Below, piece after piece: positions 24,811 through 33,368 of a DNA stretch of 38,239 nucleotides (position 1 is its first letter; each line of letters opens with the position of its first letter). This stretch comes from Nostoc sp. CHAB 5844. GTDB lineage: Bacteria; Cyanobacteriota; Cyanobacteriia; Cyanobacteriales; Nostocaceae. Location of the stretch: assembly GCF_020829595.1 (NCBI RefSeq), contig NZ_JAIVFW010000066.1:1-38239 (forward strand), in the 5' to 3' direction. Made by a program: the position numbers and the translations under genes. The notes under the pieces are model-generated. The model had not been told where the DNA came from. It saw only the letters and a program-made list of their open reading frames with translations, and ran no database searches.

Positions 24811-25206
24811 TTAGAAATTGTTGTCACATACTGTATCCAAAGCAGGAATGGTATATTTAAGTGGTTTTCCATTGCCGTCGAACCCGTAGGCTTCCCCTAC
24901 AATTGTGACTCGACTAGCTAATCCTTGAGCATCTCGAAAACCTGTGATACTCTTTCTCAGTTGAGTGGGAGTATTGACTTTTATATTTTCCCCATTGTTA
25001 AATTTTAAATCGAAGTCAAGAAGCCCAATAATTCCAATAGATGAAATTAATTGAAATTGAGCTTCTGATCTGCCGCTATTGTTGTTGCAAGTTATAATTA
25101 CTGTTCCGCTATCTAAAGTTCTCCGACTTGAACCAGCCAGAACGATAGAATTAACAGACGAAACTGTTAAGATAGAAGTAATGATTGCAATTAAAGAAGC
25201 TTTCAT
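24811..25206 (-). CDS. Small exported protein
   Basis: This 131-residue protein has a clear signal peptide: MKASLIAIITSILTVSSVNS, cleavage probably after VLA near residue 24. The mature part of about 105 residues is beta-rich and contains two cysteines (in VIITCNNNS and DTVCDNNF), which could form a disulfide. It has no catalytic motif I recognise. It is probably periplasmic or secreted. It has its own promoter region and terminator, so it is a single-gene unit. Confidence 0.7.
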   Translation of the reverse strand: MKASLIAIITSILTVSSVNSIVLAGSSRRTLDSGTVIITCNNNSGRSEAQFQLISSIGIIGLLDFDLKFNNGENIKVNTPTQLRKSITGFRDAQGLASRVTIVGEAYGFDGNGKPLKYTIPALDTVCDNNF

Positions 25207-25386
25207 TATTTTACTCCTGAGTCTGTTGTAACTTACTGTTTTCGCCTTTAATTAGCGAAGCTGCTCAAGACTAGTAAGGCAGTAAAACTATTAAAGCCAG
25301 GTTTGCATTCTAAGTCATAATATATAATTGTCGAATGAGGGGATTATTTTCTATAATAAAAAATCTAAAGTTGTATAAGTAATTAA

Positions 25387-26697
25387 ATGCAGTTGCAGCC
25401 GCCTCCAGAAAAATTTCTTTCGACACTATTAGAAATAAGAAAGTATTACGCTCCACTGGTAGAAGAGTATGGAAAATTGTATAGAGAAGCTTTAGAGAAT
25501 CTAAATCACGTAGAAGCGTTATTATCTAACTGGCCTGTGACAGTAGTAGAAGAAATATTTACCGTATCCACTCAAGAAAGCAGCAATGGTAATAGCGTTG
25601 ATGTATTTAAAACGGCAGCAGAATTATCAGAAACTCAGGATAATGAATTATCACCAGTAGACAACATAAAAGCAGAGGCATTTCCTACTGAGAATCAAGA
25701 AGATATCAACTGGAAATTGGAAGAAACTCAGCCAATAGTTTCTGCTGAAGAAAATATATTCTCAGAGGATAGCTTTGATGGTTCTCAAGCTGAAACGCAA
25801 ACTGATGAATCTACTAATACTGAAGAACCAACCGCTACAACAGAAGAAGATAATGCTGCTCAAGAAAGCGACACCGAAGACAATACTGATAGCACTCCAG
25901 AAGTAGCAAGTGAATTAACCCAACCCAGCATTACTGAGCCATCCCCTCAAGCATCTGAACTTCCAGTCGCTGAGTCTACCAAGCAAGAAGAAACCACCAC
26001 TACGCCAGATAAATCCTTATATGGGCAAGAAATTCCGATGCTTGATGAATATCGCTCTCTAAGACGTATAGAAGCGGTAGAAAAACTGTTACAGCAGCAT
26101 AAAGGTAGTGTATGTCATATAGATTTTGTAGTGCGATCGCTGTATGGGGATTTAGAACCAGATGCTTGGAAAGTAGTCAAAGATAGAGTTCAATCAACAT
26201 TAACTCATGGAAAACAAAGTGGTAAATGGTCATTAGTTCCTGGCAAACCTGGTTACTACACAATAGATTTGAAACTGCTCAATTCTCGTCGCAAAGAAAG
26301 TTCTTCCCAGCCTAGCCAAACGAAAAGTAAACAACCACAGCCGCAGGTCAAAGAAGATACTAGCCCTGATGTTGCTTCCCAACCTAGCCAAACTAAACTT
26401 CAAAAACCTGACCCTCATGCGAAAGCGAATCTCATACCCATGAAAGGAGAGTTTAAAGGGAAATTTGTAATTGATGCGATTAGTTTATTGTTAGAACAAA
26501 ATCCCAGAAAAGTTTTTGATGTGGCCGAAGTTGTCAACCAACTATACGGAGAACTCCCGCAATCCCAATTGCCAAAAGTTAGACCAAGTGTATTGAATGA
26601 ATTATCACGGGGTTATCGCTCAGGCAGATTCTCTAGAGTGCCTCAAGAAAAAGGACTGTACATTTGGGATTCTAAGTTGTTACCAGATGAATTTTAA
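25387..26697 (+). CDS. Two-domain HARE-HTH-like protein with disordered linker
   Basis: This 436-residue protein has a helical N-terminus (1-50), a long acidic Thr/Ser/Glu/Pro-rich disordered linker (60-210), a first winged-helix-like domain (about 222-300: RRIEAVEKLLQQHKGSVCHI, a SLYGDLEPD stretch, then THGKQSGKWSLVPGKPGYYT), a second Ser/Gln linker and a related domain at 350-436. The pattern of a helical repeat, a x-LYG-x-L stretch and a W/F-x-x-V-x-x-x-G-x-Y end fits HARE-HTH domains, winged helices seen in chromatin and restriction-linked proteins; this is inference. The C-terminal domain recurs as a separate gene at 27593. Likely a nucleic-acid-associated adaptor. Confidence 0.6.
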   Translation: MQLQPPPEKFLSTLLEIRKYYAPLVEEYGKLYREALENLNHVEALLSNWPVTVVEEIFTVSTQESSNGNSVDVFKTAAELSETQDNELSPVDNIKAEAFPTENQEDINWKLEETQPIVSAEENIFSEDSFDGSQAETQTDESTNTEEPTATTEEDNAAQESDTEDNTDSTPEVASELTQPSITEPSPQASELPVAESTKQEETTTTPDKSLYGQEIPMLDEYRSLRRIEAVEKLLQQHKGSVCHIDFVVRSLYGDLEPDAWKVVKDRVQSTLTHGKQSGKWSLVPGKPGYYTIDLKLLNSRRKESSSQPSQTKSKQPQPQVKEDTSPDVASQPSQTKLQKPDPHAKANLIPMKGEFKGKFVIDAISLLLEQNPRKVFDVAEVVNQLYGELPQSQLPKVRPSVLNELSRGYRSGRFSRVPQEKGLYIWDSKLLPDEF

Positions 26698-26719
26698 AGT
26701 TAAACTGCTAAGAAAATCG

Positions 26720-27063
26720 ATGAATCAATTGTTAAAAATAAAATCAGGGTTAGCACTTGTTATTCTGACCACAGAAATAGGAGTTTATTCTCCTGTCGGG
26801 CAAATACCAATCAGAAAATCCCTCAAAATCAACAGTACATAGAGCAGCAAAGAAAGCCATCAGCTTCTCAAGAATTATGGGAGAGATTTAGACAACAACA
26901 AGATAAACTCAGATTAGATCAACGACATAGAATCGAACAATATCAGATAGAAAATAGGCTAAGACAACAGCCATTTAGAGAATTAAAAATAGACCAACTA
27001 AGGCTGCAACAAAGACGAGAAACCCATATATTGAGATTACAGCAAAAACTTAGAAATCGATAA
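26720..27063 (+). pseudogene. Frameshifted gene for exported Gln/Arg-rich helical protein
   Basis: The ATG at 26720 opens a signal-peptide-like start (residues to about VYSPVGQ, 26800). The coding-like reading then continues in another frame (codons starting at 26800): NTNQKIPQNQQYIEQQ, then SQELWERFRQQQDKLRLDQR, a long Arg/Gln-rich helix ending LRLQQKLRNR at 27063. The second frame has no start codon, and the first ends in TAG after 40 codons. No slippery heptamer is seen at the junction, so an indel (mutation or sequence error) is the simpler reading. The product would be an exported basic helical protein. It lies 22 bases after the upstream gene. Confidence 0.5.
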
Positions 27064-27109
27064 ATACTCGATAGCATATATTATTTCCTTCCTTCTTTTA
27101 TATTAAGAA

Positions 27110-27493
27110 CTATGAAATTTGCAGAACATTCATAATTCTTGACTCTAATTGTTTTTGATTAACTGGAACATTTAGCACACCTACAATACAGAATATAGGT
27201 TCAACAAATATTTCTACTTCGTCAGGATAATCAACCAAATAAATCTCTCGGTAATTTTTAATCGGAGGATTTAATTCTATTTCCCACAATCTAGGAGTCT
27301 GTAAAATATCATTAATAAATTGATTTGAATACTTTAACGGTTGATACTCATCCCATAACTCAGTTAGCATTTCTTGAACCACCTCGTCTCCTACCCAGCA
27401 CACCAGCAGCGCGTAGGTGTAGCCTGTCGCAGACATCGCCCCTAGGCACAAAGACTCGCTTGTGCTAGTTGATGATCTCGATGAAACATTCAA
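27110..27493 (-). CDS. Hypothetical protein, N-terminus overlapping a repeat
   Basis: This 127-codon ORF has a genuine-looking C-terminal 85 residues from about MLTELWDEYQPL on: acidic, with IYLVDYPDEVEIFVEPIF and a helical end. The N-terminal 40 residues (Ser/Thr-rich, then CLGAMSATGYTYALLVCW) are encoded by a Nostoc-type dispersed repeat at 27411-27439 and its flanks, so the real start may be internal or the repeat may have replaced the original 5' end. No family is recognised. Confidence 0.45.
   Translation of the reverse strand: MNVSSRSSTSTSESLCLGAMSATGYTYALLVCWVGDEVVQEMLTELWDEYQPLKYSNQFINDILQTPRLWEIELNPPIKNYREIYLVDYPDEVEIFVEPIFCIVGVLNVPVNQKQLESRIMNVLQIS
27411..27439. repeat. Nostoc-type short palindromic repeat
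   Basis: The 29-base stretch GCGTAGGTGTAGCCTGTCGC...ATCGC reads on the other strand as GCGATGTCTGC...CTACGC, a form I associate from memory with a multicopy repeat family in Nostoc genomes. A related but shorter copy lies inside a gene remnant at 35058-35084. Confidence 0.45.
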
Positions 27494-27592
27494 CAGCCAC
27501 TAGTCTCACTGTAAGTGAGAGGAAAGAGTAGATAGAGCGAGCGCAAAAAAGATAAGCTAGAACAGTAAAGAACTATCACGGGTTAGTTGTGC

Positions 27593-27862
27593 ATGCCTCG
27601 GAAACAAGAGTTTGAAGGTAAAACTTTAATTGATGCGATTAGTTCACTACTGCAACAAAATCCGAGAAAAGTATTTGATATAGGTGAAATTATTGACAAG
27701 CTATATGGGGAGATAGAACCGGAACAAACAAAACAAGTTAAACCCAAGGTATTAAAAGACTTGTCGCGTGGTTATCGCACAGGGCGATTCTCCAAAGTAC
27801 TGGACGAAAAAGGACTTTATCTTTGGGATTCTAGGTTATTACCAGAGGAATTTCGGGATTGA
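27593..27862 (+). CDS. Stand-alone HARE-HTH-like domain protein
   Basis: This protein of about 89 residues closely resembles the last 85 residues of the 436-residue protein at 25387: both have EFxGKxxIDAISxLLxQNPR, KVFDxxEx, a LYGE turn, LSRGYRxGRFSxV, then EKGLYxWDSxLLPxEF. It therefore is one winged-helix-like domain on its own. ATG 27593 is chosen over a TTG at 27587; the ribosome site is weak. A single-domain paralogue could compete with or modulate the larger protein. It is a duplication followed by divergence, since the two are similar but clearly not identical. Confidence 0.6.
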   Translation: MPRKQEFEGKTLIDAISSLLQQNPRKVFDIGEIIDKLYGEIEPEQTKQVKPKVLKDLSRGYRTGRFSKVLDEKGLYLWDSRLLPEEFRD

Positions 27863-28059
27863 TATAAGAAGGCTATTCTGGCAGATGAATAGCTGAAATC
27901 ACTAACTATGAACTTTGAATAAATTAATTATAATTATTATTCAATAATAAATAATAAAATACGTAGGCTAGAATCAAACTATTATTAAGTGATTGCGTCA
28001 ACTTTTGTGAACAATCTGGATTTTGACAGATGTGTTCTAAATTATTACTAAAAATTAAT

Positions 28060-28818
28060 TTATGAGTATTTGAGATAATCTACAAAAAACTCATTTTTAC
28101 TGTTAGATAAATTGGCATTACTTAAAATTTTTATTCCTTCTGACTCTAATTTATGTAACTGGTTGTCAACATACTTTATTAAATAGCCTTTAGAGTCTAA
28201 AATGCGGTGAATTGGATAATCATCGGCAGATGTCTTTTTAAGATAAATAGGAATAGCTCTAAGGTAGCTGTTATCTACTCCAATAGCTTGAATTATTTGT
28301 TGATAAGTGACTACTTTACCTGCTGGTACTCTGATGATAAAGTCGAGAAATCGCTCATAAGGATTTTCAGATAATGCTGGGAATTTATCAGTTTCAATGT
28401 GAACATTATTTCCAACATTAATTGTACCTGAATTGATAACTACGCCTAAAATGCCTCTTTTAGCCTGAAGAATTTTTAAAGAATCAACTAAATGGGCTAT
28501 TCGTTTGCATGGCTCACAATGAAAAGTTAAACGAATAGCAGCCCCACTATCAAAGCTTATGAGAGAACCAGGAGCAAAGCTTTCCGGTTGTATCCCGGCT
28601 ACCACAATATTCTCTCGTAGTTCTCCAGGTGGAATTCCCAATTCGGAAATATCTTCATATCTAATAACTAATACTTGCCTGGGACTGATTGGGTTAGCAT
28701 TAATGTCCCCTTCAATACCATGACCTTTTTTTAAACTAAATTCTTCAACTTCTTTCATGATTGACTTACGTTCTGGTTTAATAAAAAGATGTAAAATATA
28801 ACCTTCTTTACTCAGCAT
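28060..28818 (-). CDS. MOSC domain fused to alkyltransferase-like domain
   Basis: This 252-residue fusion has residues 1-140 resembling a MOSC domain: GHGIEGDINANPISPRQVL, LRENIVVAGI and the Cys-containing FHCEPCKRI, known in families that handle Mo-cofactor sulfur or N-hydroxylated substrates. Residues about 148-235 resemble the DNA-binding part of O6-alkylguanine-DNA alkyltransferase (VPAGKVVTYQQIIQAIG, then YPIHRILDSKGYLIK), but the catalytic PCHR cysteine is replaced by Ile203 (P202-I203-H204-R205). Such Cys-lacking alkyltransferase-like proteins bind alkylated bases and recruit repair. A role in alkylation or base-analogue damage is thus inferred. It is divergent from a Nudix gene, 35 bases away. 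Confidence 0.72.
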   Translation of the reverse strand: MLSKEGYILHLFIKPERKSIMKEVEEFSLKKGHGIEGDINANPISPRQVLVIRYEDISELGIPPGELRENIVVAGIQPESFAPGSLISFDSGAAIRLTFHCEPCKRIAHLVDSLKILQAKRGILGVVINSGTINVGNNVHIETDKFPALSENPYERFLDFIIRVPAGKVVTYQQIIQAIGVDNSYLRAIPIYLKKTSADDYPIHRILDSKGYLIKYVDNQLHKLESEGIKILSNANLSNSKNEFFVDYLKYS

Positions 28819-28853
28819 ATACTATTAAAAGCAAAGTAATTAATTTTCTGTTT

Positions 28854-29357
28854 ATGATACACCAGGACGAAATACTCGACATCGTAAATGAAGATGATCA
28901 GGTTATTGGGCAAAAGAAACGCTCGGAAATATATAGTCAAGGATTATGTTGTTTTAGAGTGGTTAATGCTTTTGTGATTAATTCACTAAGTCAACTATGG
29001 ATACCTCGTCGTTCACCTAAAAAAATAATTTTTCCTCTTTGTCTTGATGTTAGTATGGGAGGTCATGTTGAAAGCGGAGAAAGTTATGAAGATGCTCTGC
29101 AACGTGAATTTAAAGAAGAATTGAATTTAGAGCTAAACAATGTTGACTTTAGATTATTAGGATATTTAAGACCACATCAGCATCAAGTATCTGCTTTTAT
29201 GAAAGTTTATGAAATTAAATTAGATGATAATCCTAATTACAATAAAAATGATTTTGTTGAGAGTTTTTGGTTATATCCTAATGATTTGATAACTTGGTTA
29301 AATAATGGTGAACCTGCAAAAAGTGACTTGATTAAACTTGTACAGATTTTTTATTAA
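28854..29357 (+). CDS. Nudix hydrolase
   Basis: This 167-residue protein has the complete Nudix box GHVESGESYEDALQREFKEE with following LNL (G-x5-E-x7-R-E-x-x-E-E-x-N-L; the usual final Gly is Asn). Nudix enzymes hydrolyse nucleoside diphosphates linked to another group, needing Mg2+ bound by the box glutamates. The N-terminal half (IVNEDDQVIGQKKRSEIY) resembles the subgroup related to isopentenyl-diphosphate isomerase and YfcD. The substrate cannot be told from sequence. It shares a 35-base intergenic region with the divergent MOSC-alkyltransferase-like gene, so a joint response to nucleotide or DNA damage is plausible. Confidence 0.88.
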   Translation: MIHQDEILDIVNEDDQVIGQKKRSEIYSQGLCCFRVVNAFVINSLSQLWIPRRSPKKIIFPLCLDVSMGGHVESGESYEDALQREFKEELNLELNNVDFRLLGYLRPHQHQVSAFMKVYEIKLDDNPNYNKNDFVESFWLYPNDLITWLNNGEPAKSDLIKLVQIFY

Positions 29358-29442
29358 TGATAAATATAAGGGAATAGTTCTGGTTTGGTTGGATGTTCAT
29401 TTAAGGAATACATATTACTGTAAAACTTATATATCATTGAAG

Positions 29443-30984
29443 CTAAACACTTTTATAACTTGCTTTATATAACTGTGCAATCCATTGACTAATTTGGTAA
29501 CGTTTATCGTCGGATATCCGGTCAATGGCTGCTTGAATAACTGGTTTTTTATAGATTTGGTATAAAGAAGAAATCATCTCAATGTCTTGGCAGGCTGATA
29601 AATACTCTGCCACTAATACTAAGTTTTCTTCTGTCAACCATTCCTGAATTTCATTCATTTCCTTTTCATAGTTGACTTTCATTGTTTTAAATCTGTCTTT
29701 CTCCTCATTAGATAATCTACTCCAAATAACTTTTTTTACATGAGCGGGACGACTAGACATGATTTTGGCTACATCTGTCCATTCTTGAGCATTACGAATT
29801 TTGTAAACTAAAGATTCTCTGCTCGATTCAAATGTTTGTGGTGGGCAATCAAGCAATTCAATAGCATAGATTAGCTCGGTTAAATTGATTTCTTGACAAT
29901 TTAAAAACCAGTTTCTAATTGTGGCACTATAAAAAATTAGTTTTCTTTCTTGATTTCTAAACTTACGCTTTTTAGCTTCAATAACTGGGGTTAATAAAGA
30001 TGGGCGCACTTCGGGTGGAACTTCTTTAAACTCAATATCAGCGTCAGGAACAATTACCATTTCGCCATCATTTCCTGTAGCCGAAGATTCTTCTAAGACC
30101 CATTTAAAAGATTTACCGCAATTGGGGCAATCTGCTTCATACTGGATGACAAACTCGGCTTTTTGACAATTAAAATATTCCTTTGTACGAATTAGGGCAG
30201 GCATTGGTTTGAAGACATGATGGCAGTCAGGGCAACATCTCGCGCCTTGGGTATCAGGGTCACAGGATACTGGCTCAAGACTCCATTTTCGGTTGTCACA
30301 TGGACGACCTAGCCGATACCAGTTATCAGTCATGTCTAAGATAGTGGCATATTCTTTTCTGGGTGCAGGACGTAATACTCTACCAATCATCTGCAACCAC
30401 AAGGTAACACTGCTAGTCGGTCGAGCAATGACGGCGGCACTGGAATCAGGACAATTAAATCCCTCAGTTAAAATTGCACAATTGCTGATTACCTGTGTTT
30501 GTCCAGTCCGAAATCTATCTAAAATAGCTTGACGCTCATGATGGGGCGTTTCGCCATCAAGATGCTCACAAGTGATTCCATTGGCACAGAAAGCTTGTGT
30601 AATATCTTGAGAGTGCTTGACGTTAACTGCAAAGATAACTGTTTTGTTACCAGCACAAAAATTCTGCCACTGTTTTAATACTTCAGATGGTTTGTAGTCG
30701 GAAGCAACTTCTTCTAATTCTTTTCTAGTAAAGTCGCGTTTTTGAGGAACTTTGTGTCGAGAATATTTAAAACCTGCAATCAATTTGTAATCTGTCAAAT
30801 ACCCCAAGGCAATTAATTCCTTCGTGGAAATTGAGCAAATCAAATGGTCGAAAATATCTCGCAATCCATACCCATCTTCTCTTCTTGTTGTGACTGTCAG
30901 CCCTAAAACTAGGGCATCCGGGTAAGCGTCTAGTAATTTACGGTAACTATGAGCCGAAGAATGATTGTTCTTAATCGGGGGCGG
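29443..30984 (-). pseudogene. SF2 helicase remnant lacking its N-terminal half
   Basis: The region encodes the back half of a DEAD/DEAH-type (SF2) helicase. From the TTG at 30864 there is a 473-codon ORF with helicase domain 2: HLDGETPHHERQAILDRF, TEGFNCPDSSAAVIARP, LWLQMIGRVLRPAP, two Zn-ribbon-like CxxC pairs (CCPDCHH, CPNCGK), and a helical C-terminus. Upstream, the same frame stays open for 40 more codons to a TAG at 30985-30987 and still reads as helicase (HSSAHSYRKLLDAYPDALVL, GLTVTTRREDGYGL), equivalent to motif III onwards. The front half with Walker A and the DEAH box is missing. Thus it is a 5'-truncated, probably inactive gene, cut next to a truncated glycosylase gene. Confidence 0.8.
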
Positions 30985-31197
30985 CTAACTACAATCAATG
31001 GGTCAAACACCTGCATTTGATTTTACGTCATTTTAACCATTACCCAGAGTGCTAGTCACTTGTGAGAGTGAACAGGAAATTCTTGACCAATTTCCCCCTT
31101 GAAATTCTGAAAAAACTATTATAGTTATACAGAGTTTTGTTATTATTAACTCATTTTTCAGAAGCTAAGAGACAGAAAAGTAAGCATTTTTTAGGAC
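30985..31197. other. Junction between two truncated genes
   Basis: This AT-rich stretch of about 210 bases has no ORF and no recognisable inverted terminal repeats. Since the 5' end of the helicase and the 3' end of the glycosylase are both lost here, it marks a deletion or the scar of a lost element. Confidence 0.45.
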
Positions 31198-31569
31198 TTA
31201 TGAATTATAAAAATCCATAGTTTGTAATTCATCCAAAGTAGGCAATCCCTCCATCACTTTTTGAGCTAAACTTTTTAAATACAAAATCTTGGGACGCGAA
31301 ATACCAGCACCTCGCAAAACCTCATCTGGTGTATTAAAGATGTCCCATGCTGTTGGATAACTATGAGGGTAAAGCTGTAAAAATCTGTTGTAGATGGTAG
31401 CAGCAGCCTTTCCAGATATTTGCTGGTAAAGAATAGACCGCGAAAGATAAAACAGTAAGTCTCCATTTGATTGCGCTTCATGGAGTTTGCAATCTCCTAC
31501 TATTTCTATCACATTTGCTAATATTGGATCTGAATGCTTGAGTGTTTGAATTGCAATTGAATAATCCAT
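31198..31569 (-). pseudogene. DNA-3-methyladenine glycosylase (AlkA-like) N-terminal fragment
   Basis: The 123 codons from the ATG at 31569 resemble the first half of HhH-GPD DNA-3-methyladenine glycosylase: ANVIEIVGDCKLHEAQSNGD, then LSRSILYQQISGKAAATIYN, LRGAGISRPKILYLKSLAQK and PTLDELQTMD. It breaks off at MDFYNS. The part with the helix-hairpin-helix and the catalytic aspartate, which usually brings the family to about 200 residues, is missing, and no remnant of it is seen downstream. Hence it is a 3'-truncated, inactive remnant. It ends beside the region where the helicase remnant is also cut. Confidence 0.75.
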
Positions 31570-31649
31570 TCTGCAAAACAATGATTCTGAAAAGAGTTTA
31601 AATTCTTATTATTATCTTATTTATTTGAATATATTCTGACTCGCTCTTT

Positions 31650-31773
31650 GAAGACAGTCAAAAATCTGTTGCAGTCGTTGGGAAAATTGACTAGACCCTA
31701 CCTGACAGCTGTAGAAGAAAAGCTCTTGAGTGTTCTGGAGTCAGAATATGGGGTAAAGAAACGGAAGTATTGA
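31650..31773 (+). repeat. Decayed gene fragment, repeat family A, copy 1
   Basis: The translated stretch LLQSLGKL...PYLTAVEEKLLSVLESEYG ends at a TGA at 31771-31773 and matches the other family A copies. The 5' end is eroded (an in-frame stop appears earlier in other frames). Confidence 0.6.
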
Positions 31774-31823
31774 GTATTGAGTTAGGGAATCATGTCAGGC
31801 GTTGAGTGAAATAAAACTGCTAT

Positions 31824-32342
31824 ATGTATGAAGCTCACATAGAGATATTAGTGTATCATGAGCCGATATCTGGTGTAATGGTTCCCATATATACAGCTCA
31901 TTATCAACAGCTAATTCATCTTTTTGCGCCAATATGTAATTTTTTTGAGTTAAGCTGCTGGCGAGAAGAAGTGGAAGTATTACAGGATGCTGAACAAAAA
32001 ATATCTTCAAAGGGAATATTGCAGAAAATAATAGACGTTCATCCTCTTACTCCTGTTCGCTTAGTCAGTGAACTTTCACTAACGATAGTTGACGAGTTAT
32101 TAATTAAGCCTTTTGACGAGTATGGACGAGTAAAGTGGTTTGGTTTATCTCTGGGAAAAGCTTTTGACTTGACTTTCCAAGAAAACACTGAAAAGTCAAT
32201 CATTCTTGAGTTATCACATTGGGGTAGAGAGATTCATATATACAAAATGAATGACGAAGAGTTAAAAGATGTGCAATCTATTTTTTCATATTTACATGAG
32301 GAAAATATAAGTTTACATATCAGCAAGTTACCTGATTTTTAG
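31824..32342 (+). CDS. Hypothetical protein
   Basis: This 172-residue soluble protein has no signal or membrane segment and no motif I recognise. It is acidic, with hydrophobic strands and helices evenly mixed (ELSHWGREIHIYKMNDEELK, IFSYLHEENISLHI), as in a compact globular domain. It stands alone between two decayed copies of repeat family A, so it looks like a captured cassette gene with its own promoter. The ribosome site is not evident (TATATGTATG context). Confidence 0.6.
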   Translation: MYEAHIEILVYHEPISGVMVPIYTAHYQQLIHLFAPICNFFELSCWREEVEVLQDAEQKISSKGILQKIIDVHPLTPVRLVSELSLTIVDELLIKPFDEYGRVKWFGLSLGKAFDLTFQENTEKSIILELSHWGREIHIYKMNDEELKDVQSIFSYLHEENISLHISKLPDF

Positions 32343-32374
32343 GCGGTGCTTGTGAGAGCGCTGTGCTTATACTG

Positions 32375-32475
32375 TGCTGGAATCTCTGGGACGGCAGACT
32401 TACTTGACCGCAGTTGAGGACGGTTTGTTGCAATGGCTAGAAAAGCATTATGGAGTTGATAGCACACAAGATTAA
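32375..32475 (+). repeat. Decayed gene fragment, repeat family A, copy 2
   Basis: The translated stretch VLESLGRQTYLTAVEDGLL...WLEKHYGVD ends at a TAA and corresponds to family A (LESLGKL..YLTALEEK). It follows the hypothetical gene at 32342 directly. Confidence 0.6.
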
Positions 32476-32555
32476 GGATCAGCAGTTATTCCAATGGTCG
32501 TTGCGCTCGCTCACACAACTACTTAGAATAATTACACAGAAAGAGCTTGCAGCAG

Positions 32556-32620
32556 GACAGACCCACAAGCTTTACTCAAGAGCCATCAACGGCGCGACGA
32601 ATGCCCACACTGGGCTGCTT
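32556..32620 (+). repeat. Repeat family B, copy 1
   Basis: Encoding a stretch that ends in AINGATNAHTGL, it aligns along about 63 bases with 36431-36493 (family B, copy 2). The flanks differ, so this is a remnant. The 67-codon ORF around it is not supported otherwise. Confidence 0.55.
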
Positions 32621-32659
32621 TCTTGTTTTAATGACATTCGTATTGGATGGTGAACAATT

Positions 32660-33055
32660 ATGAGTTCAAATCAGCAGTTTCTGCAAAATTTATACGAAGC
32701 CTTCAACAAAGGCGAGATGGAAACAATCATCTCGGTGATGCACCCGGACGTGAAATGGGCGAACGGGGTGGAAGGCGGTTTCGTTTATGGACGTGACGCG
32801 GTGCGCGAATACTGGACTAATCAATATAAGGTGATTCAAGTGCAGCTTGAAACCTTAAAATTTGAGACGGATGAAAACAATCGAAATGTCGTTACCGTTC
32901 ATCAAATCGTCAGAGATTTGCAAGGCAATTTGCTCGCGGATGCAACAATTCAGCAAATCTTTACTATTGAGAATAGTTTGATTAGTCTTTATGAAATTGG
33001 CGAAACCGAAACAATCCAACAGATGATTCAAAAGAAGAGAACTCCCAATGAGTAA
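32660..33055 (+). CDS. SnoaL/NTF2-like protein
   Basis: This 131-residue protein has the NTF2/SnoaL-like layout: N-terminal helix NLYEAFNKGEMETIISVMHP, then the D-V-K-W strand, FVYGRDAVREYW, and a run of beta strands (NVVTVHQIV, TIQQIFTIENSLI). These cone-shaped folds act as isomerases, hydrolases or ligand-binding proteins. No catalytic residue can be assigned. It is a cassette-like stand-alone gene between repeat copies. Its base composition is more GC-rich at the 5' end than its neighbours, consistent with acquisition. Confidence 0.75.
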   Translation: MSSNQQFLQNLYEAFNKGEMETIISVMHPDVKWANGVEGGFVYGRDAVREYWTNQYKVIQVQLETLKFETDENNRNVVTVHQIVRDLQGNLLADATIQQIFTIENSLISLYEIGETETIQQMIQKKRTPNE

Positions 33056-33110
33056 TTGGGAAGGCAGTTACAATTCGAGCCGTTGCTTTTACCGCTCGCA
33101 ATGAACAGGG

Positions 33111-33356
33111 GTACAGTATCTGAAGTCTTTTGAGTATCTGCCTTCTGAGTGTGAGCAGATGCAATTGTTGTGCGATCGCATCAATCGGGTGTATTCTACT
33201 GAACTGGAGGAGTCGGTGCAGAGGTTTTTGGAGTCGTTGGGGAAGCTGAGGCGGACTTATTTGACTCAGTTGGAAGAGAAGGTGTTGAGTGTGGTTGAGC
33301 AGGAATACGGCATCATAAATGAGATACTGCATAATTCTCAATCAACCAAGGACTAG
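33111..33356 (+). repeat. Decayed gene fragment, repeat family A, copy 3
   Basis: This is the most complete copy: it reads LKSFEYLPSECEQMQLLCDR, RVYSTELEESVQRFLESLGK, then YLTQLEEKVLSVVEQEYG, with a stop at 33354-33356. Met-containing frames begin at 33159. It could be a short expressed protein of about 65 residues, but the other copies are clearly broken. It contains a HIP1 site. Confidence 0.6.
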
Positions 33357-33368
33357 GAGAAAACAGTA

